Source of the DNA: Trissonchulus latispiculum | Lineage: Eukaryota > Nematoda > Enoplea > Enoplida > Ironidae | DNA: 64,000 nt | Reading direction: 5' to 3' | Assembly: GCA_030248195.1 (NCBI GenBank) | Contig: JASAND010028183.1 | Span: 1-64,000, forward strand | Shown: one piece after another, positions 12,715 to 22,866 of the stretch | Numbering within the stretch: the first letter of the stretch is position 1 | Layout: every line of letters starts with the position of its first letter | The notes under the pieces: model-generated | What the model was told of the DNA's origin: nothing | The model's database searches: none | What the model saw: only the letters and a program-made list of their open reading frames with translations | Made by a program: the position numbers and the translations under genes

Positions 12715-14842
12715 TGCCAGGTGGCGGTGTATCGGCGGAGACAACATTTGTATGAAGGTGCTCAACTTGCAGCTCCTGACCCGCACCAGCAACAAATTCC
12801 CCAACTTCGCTACCAACCCCCCAATGAACAGTTTCCGGAGGGGCAATATTTTATACGTACACCCGCAAATTTTGAACATGACCGGCTGGAACAGCAGGTT
12901 TTTCAGAATCCGGTCATTGCGGAACTGGATAGAAATCATTTGTGGGAGGGGTCTCAACCAAACCTTCCGCCCCTCCGGGTACCGCCATACGTACCCCAAC
13001 AGGCTCCCGAAAATCCATATTATATGGCAGATATGGTTGCATCCCACGCTTGTGCGACTGATTATGTATTTCAGAACCGCCCCCTTACCCTCAGCGAGAC
13101 CTCCCAGCAGCGGGGACTACACTCGTCTGTGTCCTCCTTATGGGAGGGCAAGGACGCGGTGCCCCCCTCTGCTGGACAAGAACCTCCGGGGGACAACCCC
13201 CCCAAAATCCGGCACCTACCACTTTTCCGCCAGTTTCTAATTCACAACAGGTATGTACATACATACCGCCACATCTTCAACCATCACTTTCTCCTCCTCC
13301 TCCGGATCCCCCTCCTACCCCCTCATCTTTCTCCAATCACAGCTCTCATACGGTGCATACCGTGGGGAAAACATCAAAAACGCCGAAAAATTCTCGTCAC
13401 CCCACCCCTGAGACCATGCAACCAACGGACATTTCTGTCCCTAAATTTGATACTAGCCTTTTTCGGTATTATCTTGAAGTCCTACGGGAAGTCCCTCGTT
13501 ACGACCCAAAATATGCTTATTTTGAGGATTGGCTTCCTCAATTCGAGTCGGCCGTGGCGGTTCACGCGGTTCCGGAGAGCCAGTGGGGGCGTCTCTTCTG
13601 GAATAAACTCTCCGGAAAAGCTCAAATTTTCGCCTCCCGTTGTGGCCCGCAGGTCGTAGAGTCATGTACAGGTTTCCTTGAATTGATAAAATCTCAATTC
13701 CCAAAACCTCAACTTTCCTTACGCGACAGATTCTCAGCTTTTGCTCATCGAAAACAACTCCACAATGAATCTGTTCGTCATTATATTTCTGAACTACAGG
13801 CTATGGCCCTCGACCTGTGGGACACCCAGGAGGAAAGGGAAGAACAATGCGTTCAACAACTTTTTGCCGGAGTCCACGACAAGTTCGCCCTTGCACTGGC
13901 CTCTCTTTACCAGAGTGAACGCCCGACCATGCAGGATGTGCGTCGCATCATTGACCGTCTGGAGTCTCGCGAAGCCAGGGCTCCGGAGGGCGACACCTTA
14001 TCGTATGATTTGCCTATTTACTATGTCGAAGAAGGTGGTTCCGATAATAGACCTCAGAACCAAAGAACCTCAGATTCTACCTCTCAGGCAAATTTAGAAG
14101 TCGCTGCCTCCCGCCTTGGTTTCCGAGAGATGAAGAATTGGTTTGAACAACACATCCAAGAAGCTCTGGCCAAGTGGAACGAGGAAAAACGTAAGAAATT
14201 TTCCGCCCCCTGTAGATATTGTAAAAAGCGGGGACACCCTCCCGAAAAATGTTGGGAAAGATACCCCTCAAAAGCCCCTCCTGACTACAAACCTCTCCCC
14301 CTTCCGGAACGAGTTGACCATGTTTTGTATAATCGAACGCCCTATACCCCCCATTATCAAAGACAGACGAATCAACAACAATATTACCAACCCGTAAATT
14401 ATACCCCACCTCCTCCACATACACAGTATGCCCCTGTCCAGCCCACTCCCCAACCATCTCAATATTCTGCCCCACTTCTGCTCAACCTCAGAATGCTTCT
14501 CCAACTCCGTATCAGCGTATCGTCATGGCAAATGCTGGTATTCCGGAGTTGTCACAAAACTTTGTGCCTGCGTCGGATTCGGGAGCGGGAGTTCAAGCTG
14601 CCCCTCCCTCGGGTGGGTCAGCTCCCCCTTCCACCGGAGTCACTTTACAGCAAGCAAATCAGATGTTTAGTCAATTTCAAGTTTCCATGGTGTCAGCCCG
14701 GCCAGTTGGCGGTCCTGCTTCGTGGGGGGAGGGGCCCCTCCAGTCTAGTCCGGAGGCGCTTTCAATCTCCACCGAACTTGATTCTCGACATCTCGATTTG
14801 TCTATGTCAGAAGCCCAATTGTCGAGTGTTTTTCAAAAGTAG
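12715..14842 (+). pseudogene. gag: Gag: Pro/Gln-rich N-part, capsid-like domain and CCHC zinc knuckle (frame-shifted)
   Basis: This is the structural polyprotein of the retroelement. A Q/P-rich part (frame 1, from about 12721) precedes a frame-0 stretch, 13140-14480. An ATG at 13416 begins a region with FEDWLPQFESAV and LFWNKLSGKAQIFA, resembling the helical capsid domain of retrotransposon Gag (RNA packaging, particle assembly). A single zinc knuckle C-x2-C-x4-H-x4-C (CRYCKKRGHPPEKC) lies at 14211-14252. It is followed by a Pro/Gln/Tyr-rich tail. Near 14470 the plausible frame moves to frame 2 and continues to a TAG at 14840-14842. A further helical segment (SFMQEYHYALSNQMREMALL) lies in frame 1 at about 14887-14960, so Gag or Gag-Pol probably continues by a frame change there. 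Frame changes lie beside short C or T/A runs. Confidence 0.8.
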
Positions 14843-15017
14843 TTCACAATTTGACTCATCTACAAGCAATTCATCGGGATACGTATAGCTTTATGCAGGA
14901 ATATCATTACGCTTTATCTAACCAAATGCGTGAAATGGCACTTTTATTGAAACGTTTATGCCCTAATCAATCGGAATACGATTCGATTATGTTTGTTGAA
15001 AAACACCCACCGCCTAC

Positions 15018-16664
15018 TTGGGCTGCGGGTTTTTCTCCGGTTCTCGGTTGGGGATGCCCCCTTCCCAGCCAGTACAGGCACAGAGTGTCTCAGTGGCCAC
15101 GGAGACGGAACAGCCCACCGTTACTGACACTGTGCAAGACAAGGAAAATCCTGTTTCAGGCCATTTAGCTTCCGTAGCGGTGACTCCGGGGGCCTCGGCT
15201 GGGATTGAATCCGAACAGGTACTAGCGGCAGCGGACAACATGCCCGCTATTTTAGTAACATCTGGGGCCGCAAGAATTTTGGCAATCATAGATTCCGGGG
15301 CGTCAATCTCTATCATTAGCCCCCGAACAGTACAAAGAATTCTAGCCAGTGGGGCGGAAGTTCGTATTGACCACCCTGGCCCCATCACCGCCGTCACTTC
15401 AAATAACGCTCCCCTAAAAATTTCAGCCAAAGTTTTTGTTATTTTCACAGTGGGGTGCAAAGAATACGGTTGGTCTTTTCATATGGCACCAGAATTCTAT
15501 CGTGATATGTTAATTGGCACCGACTTTATGAAAATGTTCCAGTGGGACTTGTTATTTTCTTCGAATGAGGTTAACATGCAAGGCATCCGCCATCCACTAC
15601 TTTCGGCGGTTGATATTCGGGCCGAATTTTTAGCAAACTGGTGTGACGAAACTCCGGCAGTGATGGCAGTGGACGTCGTTGTCCCCCCCACCTCGGAGGT
15701 CTGGGCGCAGGCTCGAACCTCCTCCGCTGTTCGGGGACCACTGTGCTTTTTTGACCCCATGGAATCGGAATCTTTATTGTCTGAACACAAAGTTTTACCT
15801 TATGCTGGGGTGGTTCAAATTTTAGAGGATTTCTTCGAGCTTCTAATGGTAAATCCAACTCCATCACCAATTACAATTCCACAGGCCACGGTACTCGGGT
15901 CGGTTACTCCTGTGCGGGATTATTCCGCCCGGGAACCTATTTTGTGTGACCTCAATATCTTCACTCCAGCGCAAGTCCATTTAGATGGATATGCACGCGA
16001 TTTGCTTTTTGCTGTTGACGCACGTATGGGGGACCCTCCACTTAAGGAAGGTTCTCCATTCGACCCATATTTACAGCAAAAGGCTCAAGACGATCAGCAA
16101 ATCGTGTTTCAGTGTCACGAAGAAAACATGGATTCGAATATTTTTTCAAAAGAGGGGGTAGGCCACCCCCTAGAAGAAGAAAATTTGGAGTTGGAAGTTG
16201 TGAAAGAAAATACCACCCTAGCAAAGGCATTGTCCACTCCCCCAGAACCTCAAAAAATTTCAAAAGAGGGGGTAGCCTCCCCCTCATCATGCCAGACAAC
16301 TGTTTTAAAACCCTCTTTAATCCCTTCAGAACAATTAGCACCTCTACCTGAAAATTCGAAAAGGCCTTTTCCGTTGGTCTCAGTGGGGTTTTCTGACCAG
16401 CTCCAGTATTGGGTTGAAGATTCCCCTAAGTCGCAGGAGGACGTTTCTTCTGGGGGAGGTAGTCTGGGCTGTTGTCCGGGCGACTCTCCTGGGGAACCCC
16501 CTGGTGTGTCTGGGCTGTTGTCCGGGCAAGTCAGTGGGGAGTCCACCGGGCCTGCGTCTTCGGAGAATCTAGTGGGGGAAGAGGAGTGTGAAGCTCTTGA
16601 ATCTGGGCCATGGGTCCCGGTGAAATTCACAAGGCACAAGGGTGACCCGGTTATACGTATATAA
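15018..16664 (+). CDS. pro: Protease (retropepsin) plus Ser/Pro/Glu-rich linker of the giant retroelement
   Basis: This is a 548-codon open stretch in frame 0. Residues about 75-190 hold a retroviral-type aspartic protease: AIIDSGASISIISPRTVQRI carries the D-S-G catalytic triplet, and DMLIGTDFM fits the second conserved ILG-D motif. The protease would cut Gag-Pol. The remaining 350 residues are a poorly conserved acidic/Ser/Pro linker before RT, longer than in most Ty3/gypsy elements. Within it the peptide SKEGV occurs twice, because the DNA carries two exact copies of the element's polypurine tract (16144-16159, 16258-16273). A GVSGLLSGQ-like peptide also occurs, shared with the gag leader. 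The start is uncertain: the frame probably enters from upstream gag by a frame change near 15050, and RT continues in frame 2. Confidence 0.82.
   Translation: MGCGFFSGSRLGMPPSQPVQAQSVSVATETEQPTVTDTVQDKENPVSGHLASVAVTPGASAGIESEQVLAAADNMPAILVTSGAARILAIIDSGASISIISPRTVQRILASGAEVRIDHPGPITAVTSNNAPLKISAKVFVIFTVGCKEYGWSFHMAPEFYRDMLIGTDFMKMFQWDLLFSSNEVNMQGIRHPLLSAVDIRAEFLANWCDETPAVMAVDVVVPPTSEVWAQARTSSAVRGPLCFFDPMESESLLSEHKVLPYAGVVQILEDFFELLMVNPTPSPITIPQATVLGSVTPVRDYSAREPILCDLNIFTPAQVHLDGYARDLLFAVDARMGDPPLKEGSPFDPYLQQKAQDDQQIVFQCHEENMDSNIFSKEGVGHPLEEENLELEVVKENTTLAKALSTPPEPQKISKEGVASPSSCQTTVLKPSLIPSEQLAPLPENSKRPFPLVSVGFSDQLQYWVEDSPKSQEDVSSGGGSLGCCPGDSPGEPPGVSGLLSGQVSGESTGPASSENLVGEEECEALESGPWVPVKFTRHKGDPVIRI
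16144..16159 (+). promoter_or_regulatory. Internal polypurine-tract copy 1
   Basis: TTTCAAAAGAGGGGGT is identical over 16 bases to the tract preceding the 3' LTR (31047-31062). It lies in the linker between protease and RT. A central tract of this kind primes a second plus-strand start in lentiviruses and a few retrotransposons. Here that role is inference. Confidence 0.5.
16258..16273 (+). promoter_or_regulatory. Internal polypurine-tract copy 2
   Basis: This is a second exact 16-base copy of TTTCAAAAGAGGGGGT, 114 bases after the first and in the same reading frame (both encode SKEGV). It could be a duplicated central priming site or a coding repeat. Confidence 0.5.
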
Positions 16665-16684
16665 CGCGCCCACAACTACTTGAA

Positions 16685-18569
16685 ATGTCTAATCAGGAAA
16701 ACCCTTCTTTTGGGGAGGCAGCCTCTCCAGAAAGGGGGGGCGCCTCCAATAATTTGGTTGAAATTGTAAATTCTCCTGCTTTTGCGGAAGCAGAAAGACG
16801 CGCTCTCTTGTTTGAAAAAATCAAACTTACTGGTTGCTGCCTGACACGTAGAAACCAACGCAGGCTGAAACTCATGATTTTGAATTTTTCGAATATTTGG
16901 GACGCAGCCGGGGGCTGTGGTAAAACTGAAATCGATTATCATTATATTGAAATTGAACCCGGAAAACGTCCTATAAAAGCGCGGGCGTATAAGGTCAACC
17001 CCGCACAAAGGCAAATCATAGACGAAAAACTTGCTGCATGGTTGGCCAGGGACTCATACAGCCCTCCAGGAGCCCCTGGGCTTCTCCCATTATTCTGGTC
17101 GCCAAAAAGGACGGGGACTGGAGGTTATGTGTTGATTATCGGAAATTAAATGCAATCACTAAAAAGGATTGCTACCCCATCCCCTATATCCACGGACTTT
17201 TTGAGGCAATTTTGGGACATTCTATCTTTTCTAAATTAGATTTGGCCTCAGGTTTTCATCAAATTCCTATTTACCCTCCGGACCGGGAAAAACAGCCTTC
17301 ATCACCCACTCCGGGCTGTATGAGTTCAAGGTCATGCCGTTCGGACTATGCAATGCTCCGTCAACTTTTCAACGCATCATAGATCGCATAATGGAAGGGT
17401 TCACGGTTTATATTGACGACATTCTAATATCTAGCGCCTCTGAATTTGATCATCTAGATAAACTTCTTGAAATTTTTCTACGTTGTTCAAGGGAGCGCGT
17501 CATTCTAAAATTGTCAAAATGCGAATTTGCAAAATCCTCTATGCCCTTCTTGGGTCATGTTTTGTCTGCCTCCGGGATCTCCACGGATCCGGAGAAAATT
17601 CGCGTTGTCAAGGATTTTTCTGTTCCACAAACTGTGAAAGATGTCCAAAGTTTTCTGGGTCTAGCGGGGTATTATAGACGGTTTGTTCCAATTTTTTCCA
17701 AAATTGCTCACCCCCTAAACTCTTTACTTAAAAAGGACGCGGAATTCGTTTGGTCTAGTGCTTGTCAAGCGGCTTTTGAAATTCTAAAGGAAAAGTTGAT
17801 TACGGCTCCTGTATTGGTGTATCCGGACTTTTCAAAACGGTTTACCTTGGCCACGGATGCCAGCTTTTTAGGTATAGCAGCCGTCCTCCAGCAAACTGAC
17901 GAGCAAGGTAAATTTCATCCGGTTGCATATGCCGCCCGGGCGCTGACCACAGCAGAAAAGAACTATCATGTGACTGAGTTAGAAGCCCTGGCTATTTTCT
18001 TTGGAATCTCATATTTTCAGCATTATTTGATTTTGTATGAATTTGACGTTATAAACGACCATAATGCACTCGAGTATATGCTGGGTGACCAAGTGGTACC
18101 GAAAACTGCCCTTGGTCGAATAGCCCAGTGGAGGGCCTTTCTACGCTCTTTTCGATTTCGGGTAATTCAGCGCCCGGGCGTCACGAATGGTGCTCCGGAT
18201 GCACTGTCTCGAAATCCTCCTGAAATACCAGGTTCTTTCGCGGATCACCCCAAAATTCCAGAATTTTTATTTGCTATTACTAATATGGAGGACGAATATG
18301 AGGGCCCGGAGGACCCGCTGGCATCCGAGGCCGGAATAGAAATTTGGAAACAAGCTTTGCAATCGGACACTTTTACTGCAAACATGTTGAAATTTCTACA
18401 GGACAAAACCTTACCGAAGGATCCTGTGGAGGCATATGCAATACGTAAAAACTCAGATTATTATGTTGAAAATGAAATTTTACACCGGAGGCTCAAGTTC
18501 AAACGTCGTGACCCCCTAAAATTGATCGTAGTTCCTCGGGATTGTCGTAAGTATGTAGTTGACGAATGA
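16685..18569 (+). pseudogene. pol: Reverse transcriptase and RNase H of the giant retroelement (two frame changes)
   Basis: RT copies the RNA genome and RNase H removes the RNA strand. The N-terminal part is in frame 2 (16685-17040), with the EIEPGKRPIKARAYKVNP segment typical before the fingers. The next part is in frame 1 (from about 17038: SPWASPIILVAKKDG, LCVDYRKLNAITKKDCYPIP, KLDLASGFHQIP with the first catalytic Asp). From 17334 the frame is 0, with MPFGLCNAPSTFQ and the YIDDILI box. RNase H follows: LATDASFLGIAAVLQQ with a catalytic Asp, TELEALAI with Glu, and VINDHNALEYML with Asp. The frame continues to the start of integrase and stops at a TGA (18567-18569). Domain order and motifs are clearly Ty3/gypsy. 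The frame changes near 17045 and 17295 would abolish the protein unless corrected. The second is in an A run. Confidence 0.92.
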
Positions 18570-19613
18570 CATAATACATTGTTTGCTGGGTGTCATAATG
18601 GGAGGGACCGCACATTGGGGATGATTTCTGGAAAATATTTTTGGGAAACTTTAACTTAGGATATAAACCAGTATTTGGATTTATGTCAAGTTTGTGCTGG
18701 GTGCAATCCCGGACCTCGCAAAAAGCAGGCCTGGGTGCGTTTTTTCACTCCCGTAGAAGCCCCTTTCGAGAGGCTCTCCATGGACGTCATGCACGCCCCT
18801 CCCACTTCCTCTGGAAATTCCAAGGTTTTGGTTGTGGTTGATTTTCTGACACGTTGGGGTTGGGCTTTTCCTATGCCAAATAAGCAAACTCAAACGATTG
18901 CTAAAAATTTTGCGGAAAATATTGCGGTTCATGGAGCTCCTAGAGAAATTCTTACGGACAAGGGTACTCCTTTTTGTTCTGCCCTCATGGAGTCCTTGTG
19001 CAAACTTCAGGGAACTAAAAAGGTACGTACTACCGCTTACCACCCACAAACTAATGGGGCGTGCGAGAGACTAAACGGAACCTTAAAGGGACTTCTACGG
19101 AAAGCAATTCTAGGATTTAATAAAGAATGGGATGAACTAATTCCGTGGGTTTTGTTTGCTTACCGCTCTACTCCCTATGCTTCTACCGGTGAATCCTCCT
19201 ATTATTTATTGTTTGGTCAAGATCTCCGGTTATTTTCTCAAAATTTACTTAGTCGCAAGGACCCGCTCGCTAAAGAATTTACTCCTTCGTATGTCGAAGA
19301 TTTACGTGAAAAGTTACAGTATTCTCGCCAAATTCTTAAGGAATACACCCAGGAAGTTTTGGAAAAACGTCGAGCTACTTATGATGCGAAAACCAAGGTT
19401 GTCGAGTACAAAGAAAATATGTTGGTCTGGAAAGATGTCTCTCAGGCAAACATCCCTCGGGGGGCAAGTCGCAAATTTCTCCCCATGTTTCAGGGCCCCT
19501 TCCGTGTTATAAAGGTGGTCTCTCCCACTAATGTTGAAATTTTGTCTACTCACCGTTCGGACGCTACTCCGGAATTGATCAATGTGAATCGTCTGAAACC
19601 CTTTTATTCATAA
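18570..19613 (+). pseudogene. pol: Integrase with GPF module of the giant retroelement
   Basis: The frame is the same (0) as RNase H, separated by in-frame TGA (18567-18569) and TAG (about 18657-18659) within the zinc-binding N-domain. That domain still shows GRDRTLGMISGKYFWETLT and LCQVCAGC, its Cys pair. From 18675 the frame is open to the TAA at 19611-19613. RLSMDVMHAPP carries the first catalytic Asp, EILTDKGTPFCSALME the second Asp, and TTAYHPQTNGACERLNGT the Glu (DDE core). The C-terminal part has RKFLPMFQGPFRVIKV, a GPY/F module, and ends NVNRLKPFYS. Integrase inserts the cDNA in chromosomes. The two stops in the zinc finger mean this copy is probably not autonomous unless stops are read through. 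Confidence 0.9.
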
Positions 19614-20003
19614 TTTGTTTTCCTTTGCCCGGTTAATTTTCCTTCTCCTTGAATTTTATTCTCCCTAAATTTTTAGAATTTTACCTATTTAAAACGAACA
19701 AAATATTTTATAAATTCATTCTCTTGATTCTATAAAAAGCTATTGTCAACCTCAGTACTATTGTTTAACATTTTATTTATTTTACTTAACATTCCTTTTT
19801 ATTTTTACATCTTTTCTATTGCCCTTTTACCCCTTTTATTTGTATTTCACTAATCTACAGTATGTGTTATGCGATTGTCTAATTATTTCAGTACGCGCTT
19901 GTTTTGCCCTGTTGCTCTGTGGTCAGCACCTTTGGCCGATTTCTGGAGAACGTTTTGGTAGGTTTTGATAAATTTTTCTAATTCTTTTCTTGTTTTTAGT
20001 ACC
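19614..20003 (+). other. Spacer between integrase and first accessory frame
   Basis: This is AT- and pyrimidine-rich sequence without a convincing gene. It ends with CTTTTCTTGTTTTTAG (AG at 19998-19999), a strong splice-acceptor-like tract four bases before the ATG of the next frame. The likely role is an intron end for a spliced subgenomic mRNA (inference). Confidence 0.5.
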
Positions 20004-20594
20004 ATGCCATACGGAACAGCAAAATTTGGTAAGTCTAAAAGGGCACAACCAGTCAAACGAGTGGCTTCCATTTCTTTACCACCCGTGTCAGAGGGGCCGG
20101 AGTACGATATTCCAGTTGACATTTGGCACCTCATAAAATCCAGCCAATTTGATCCTACGTGGGACACTATGCCGTTCCCACCGACTCCTGGGTATAGAAT
20201 AGTTGCTGGGGGGGGGGCACCCTCTGTACGAGAATCAAAATCACTTTTTGCTTTTGCCGTTGAAGATAAAAATTTTCCTCCCACTCCAGAACCTGTGCCC
20301 TCTTCTATTTATTATGCAAAAGAATCGTCTCGTATGCAAAAGGTAGCAGCTTTATTTAATTGTTACCCTACTCCAGCCACTTTTGACCCGCCAAAACACC
20401 TTTTGGACTTGGGGGCACGTCCTATAACTCTAGCGGAACCAGGTTTAACTACTCCTCCGGGGTTGGTTGCTTACACCGATGTTCGCTACGCGCGTTTTCA
20501 ACTTGTAGATCCAAAATTTATACTGGAGTGCCATTACCATAATATTGGTAGATCACTTAGGGGAGAATTCCCACATCCCCCGCCAACGGATTAG
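20004..20594 (+). CDS. Accessory frame A, unknown protein (about 196 aa)
   Basis: The frame opens at the ATG at 20004, directly after the acceptor-like TTTTTAG, and begins MPYGTAKFGKSKRAQPVKRV, a basic N-terminus. A mixed Pro-rich middle follows (FPPTPGYRIVAGGGAPSV), and it ends GRSLRGEFPHPPPTD. There is no signal peptide, membrane segment or recognised domain. A donor-like CAG/GTATGG lies just after the stop (about 20612), and further acceptor-like sites follow, so the exon structure may be more complex. It is the first of the extra frames after integrase, on the same strand and with the same composition as gag. The env position in retroviruses is here, but nothing resembling a fusion protein is seen. 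Confidence 0.55.
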   Translation: MPYGTAKFGKSKRAQPVKRVASISLPPVSEGPEYDIPVDIWHLIKSSQFDPTWDTMPFPPTPGYRIVAGGGAPSVRESKSLFAFAVEDKNFPPTPEPVPSSIYYAKESSRMQKVAALFNCYPTPATFDPPKHLLDLGARPITLAEPGLTTPPGLVAYTDVRYARFQLVDPKFILECHYHNIGRSLRGEFPHPPPTD

Positions 20595-20816
20595 TACGTA
20601 TACGTATACAGGTATGGTTTTGGTTTCACCGTTTATGTTATGTATTTACCTCTATGTTTTGTGTTCCAGGTTTTTGTTTGTACTGCGGGTTGTGCTTTTC
20701 TGAGTATCTGCTAGATTCTACTTTCCCCGCAAGTTCGGAAAAATTTTGAGGTTAGCATAAATTCTTTTCTCCTCCAGTTTGGGTTTCTATACGTATTCTA
20801 GTATTTGAACTTTATA

Positions 20817-21326
20817 ATGACAACTCCTCCAAGAGTATGTTTTGATCCGCGTCCGTGCAGATATGATTTGACAAATGCCGGTCAGCCAATGTATGTGCCA
20901 CTCCGGGGTAAAGTTGCTCCGGAAGAACATCTTCCTCCGGTGTTAAATCAGGAATTGGAATTGGGTCCAGGTGTACCTTACCGTGGGGGGTGGGTTATCC
21001 CTGCGGATTTGCGCTATGAACATATTGCGGCAATGATTCTTGATCCCTCTGAATTAGATCCGCCTTCTTGTAAGAAATTTATTGAATTAGCCGCTCACTT
21101 TGGGTACTTCATGTTCCCGGCTTATTTTCTTCCCCCTTCTTATTTACGTGAAAAAGGGGCTCCTACCCTGTATATGACTTGTCCTTCGGCTCCTTTATTG
21201 GTAAAAAACGAACGCGAGGTTATTTTACAGAGATTAGCGCCTTCAGTTTTGCTGCAAAAATTCAGGGATGCTATGGCGTCTCCAATGTCTCCTGCATTCT
21301 CCGCCCCCTGGGTCTCTATTATATAA
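20817..21326 (+). CDS. Accessory frame B, unknown protein (about 169 aa)
   Basis: The ATG at 20817 follows an acceptor-like TTCTCCTCCAG (AG at 20776-20777) by 40 bases. The frame begins MTTPPRVCFDPRPCRYDLTN and has a central GGWVIPADLRYEHIAAMILD. A hydrophobic aromatic patch (FGYFMFPAYFLPPSYL) is followed by a C-terminal part with VILQRLAPSVLLQKF. No family is recognised. It is similar in length and spacing to the neighbouring accessory frame A and probably expressed the same way. The frame is intact. Confidence 0.5.
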   Translation: MTTPPRVCFDPRPCRYDLTNAGQPMYVPLRGKVAPEEHLPPVLNQELELGPGVPYRGGWVIPADLRYEHIAAMILDPSELDPPSCKKFIELAAHFGYFMFPAYFLPPSYLREKGAPTLYMTCPSAPLLVKNEREVILQRLAPSVLLQKFRDAMASPMSPAFSAPWVSII

Positions 21327-21528
21327 CCCCACACCGGAGGAAGAGTCTGATTAAGAAATAGGACGTTGGGGTTATGCATGTGTTGTTGTATGTTGTGTTT
21401 GTCGTGTTTATTATGTCTTTTTATTCTTGAAAAGTTGTGTGTATCCAGGAAATTCCCCATCAAAACACGTTGTAAGGTTATTCGGTGGGTTACTTATTTT
21501 TCTATATTTTCTGAATTGTATATGTATA

Positions 21529-22577
21529 ATGTCTGATCGTTTGGCGTATTCTCAACAAATGGTGGCCGCACGTCGACATCTGGTGGGGTATACTCCTCCG
21601 CGCCCGGGGTTCCCCCCGATGAGGTATCCCATTCGTCCGGAGTTGCTTTCACCAGAAGCTAATTTTCCTAGATTTGTGTCAAACGTTGAATTTCCAAATT
21701 ATTCCGAATTCCCAGTTACCCATGACTACCAGTCTATGCATTACTCGGAACCTGAATTGGGAGTTTATTCTATATTTGACCATCCATTTCGTTTTACTAG
21801 GCATAGATCGACCTCCTCATCTTCACTGACGCCTCCTCCCTCATATGAATCCTCGCAAAGTCTATCCACTACGACGACTCGAAATTTGCCAAATTCTACC
21901 TCTAGTAGGGTAACCCGACCTCTTGTTTCTATTTGGATGTCTGATCCTCCTTCCGGATCCGCCTCTCCTCCTCGAACTGTAAATTACTATTATGATTCAA
22001 TTCCAACTATGTTGTCCTCTCCAAATTCTACGTGGGATACCTATTCCATAGATGGACATCTGCAACCTCGCTACCCTGCTGGGGCTGGGAGGTCCCCCAC
22101 GCGTTATTCCTTACCACCAAATTTTCACCCTTTTTTACTTTCAAGGGAAGTTCAAACCTATGTTCCCTCGGTTTCTGCTCCCTTTACTCCTCCTCCGCTT
22201 GCTCCCCGGGCCGGTGCACCTTCAGCTCCTAACCCTATTCGTTTTCCTGCACTGATACCACCGGGAGGCTCGGTGAATGCTTGCACAGTCACCTTATTTC
22301 AATTACCGTGGGGCCACCGGTTGGTAGCAAATTCTCCGCGTTATGCTCGTCGGGTATTTGTTCTCAGTGTGGGCAGCCGGCAGCACGTTCGTACGAAAGG
22401 GGGGATATTTTCATGTCTACTCCTCCGGGGGTTTTCGATGAAACTTTTACTGGGTCGCCGTATAATAGTTTATCGGAAAATTCTCGTATCTTGGCCGAGG
22501 CCATAGTTTCGGATGTTTCGTTTTGGCGTTGGGACCCTGTTGATAGATGCCTTCGTCCTCAAAATCCTATCCCCTAA
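21529..22577 (+). pseudogene. Accessory frame C: Ser/Pro-rich protein with C-terminal CxxCG domain (frame-shifted)
   Basis: It opens at the ATG at 21529 (MSDRLAYSQQMVAARRHLVG), preceded by GTGTATCCAG (AG at 21447-21448). Residues 1-270 are Pro/Ser/Tyr-rich with HRSTSSSSLTPPPSYES. Near 22352 the plausible frame moves from 1 to 0. The frame-0 part (to the TAA at 22577) contains GICSQCGQPAARSYERGD and ends VSDVSFWRWDPVDRCLRPQ. These last segments match the C-terminus of accessory frame D (C-x2-C-G-Q, then VSD-S-W-WD and CLRP), so the two are paralogues. The Cys pair suggests a zinc site. Whether it is nucleic-acid or protein binding cannot be said. The function is unknown. Confidence 0.55.
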
Positions 22578-22866
22578 AGGGTTAAAACAATGTTGGTTTT
22601 GTAGAATTTTCTGTTATGTGTGTATGTACGTACTGTTTTCTTAAGTTGTGTGTTTATACTAATTTATTTGTATTATTTGGTTATTTCGCATGATCAGGGG
22701 CTTATTTCTATAAAATTTATTTGAAAAGTTTTGATATGTTTTCTTATGATTTCATAAAATTTTATTGAATTTATATTTTGTTTAGATAATCCAAATTGCC
22801 TTCCAGTGTTCCTCTGGTGCGCCCATCAGTGCCGTCGGTCTGTACGTTTTCAAGGAATTATTTCAA

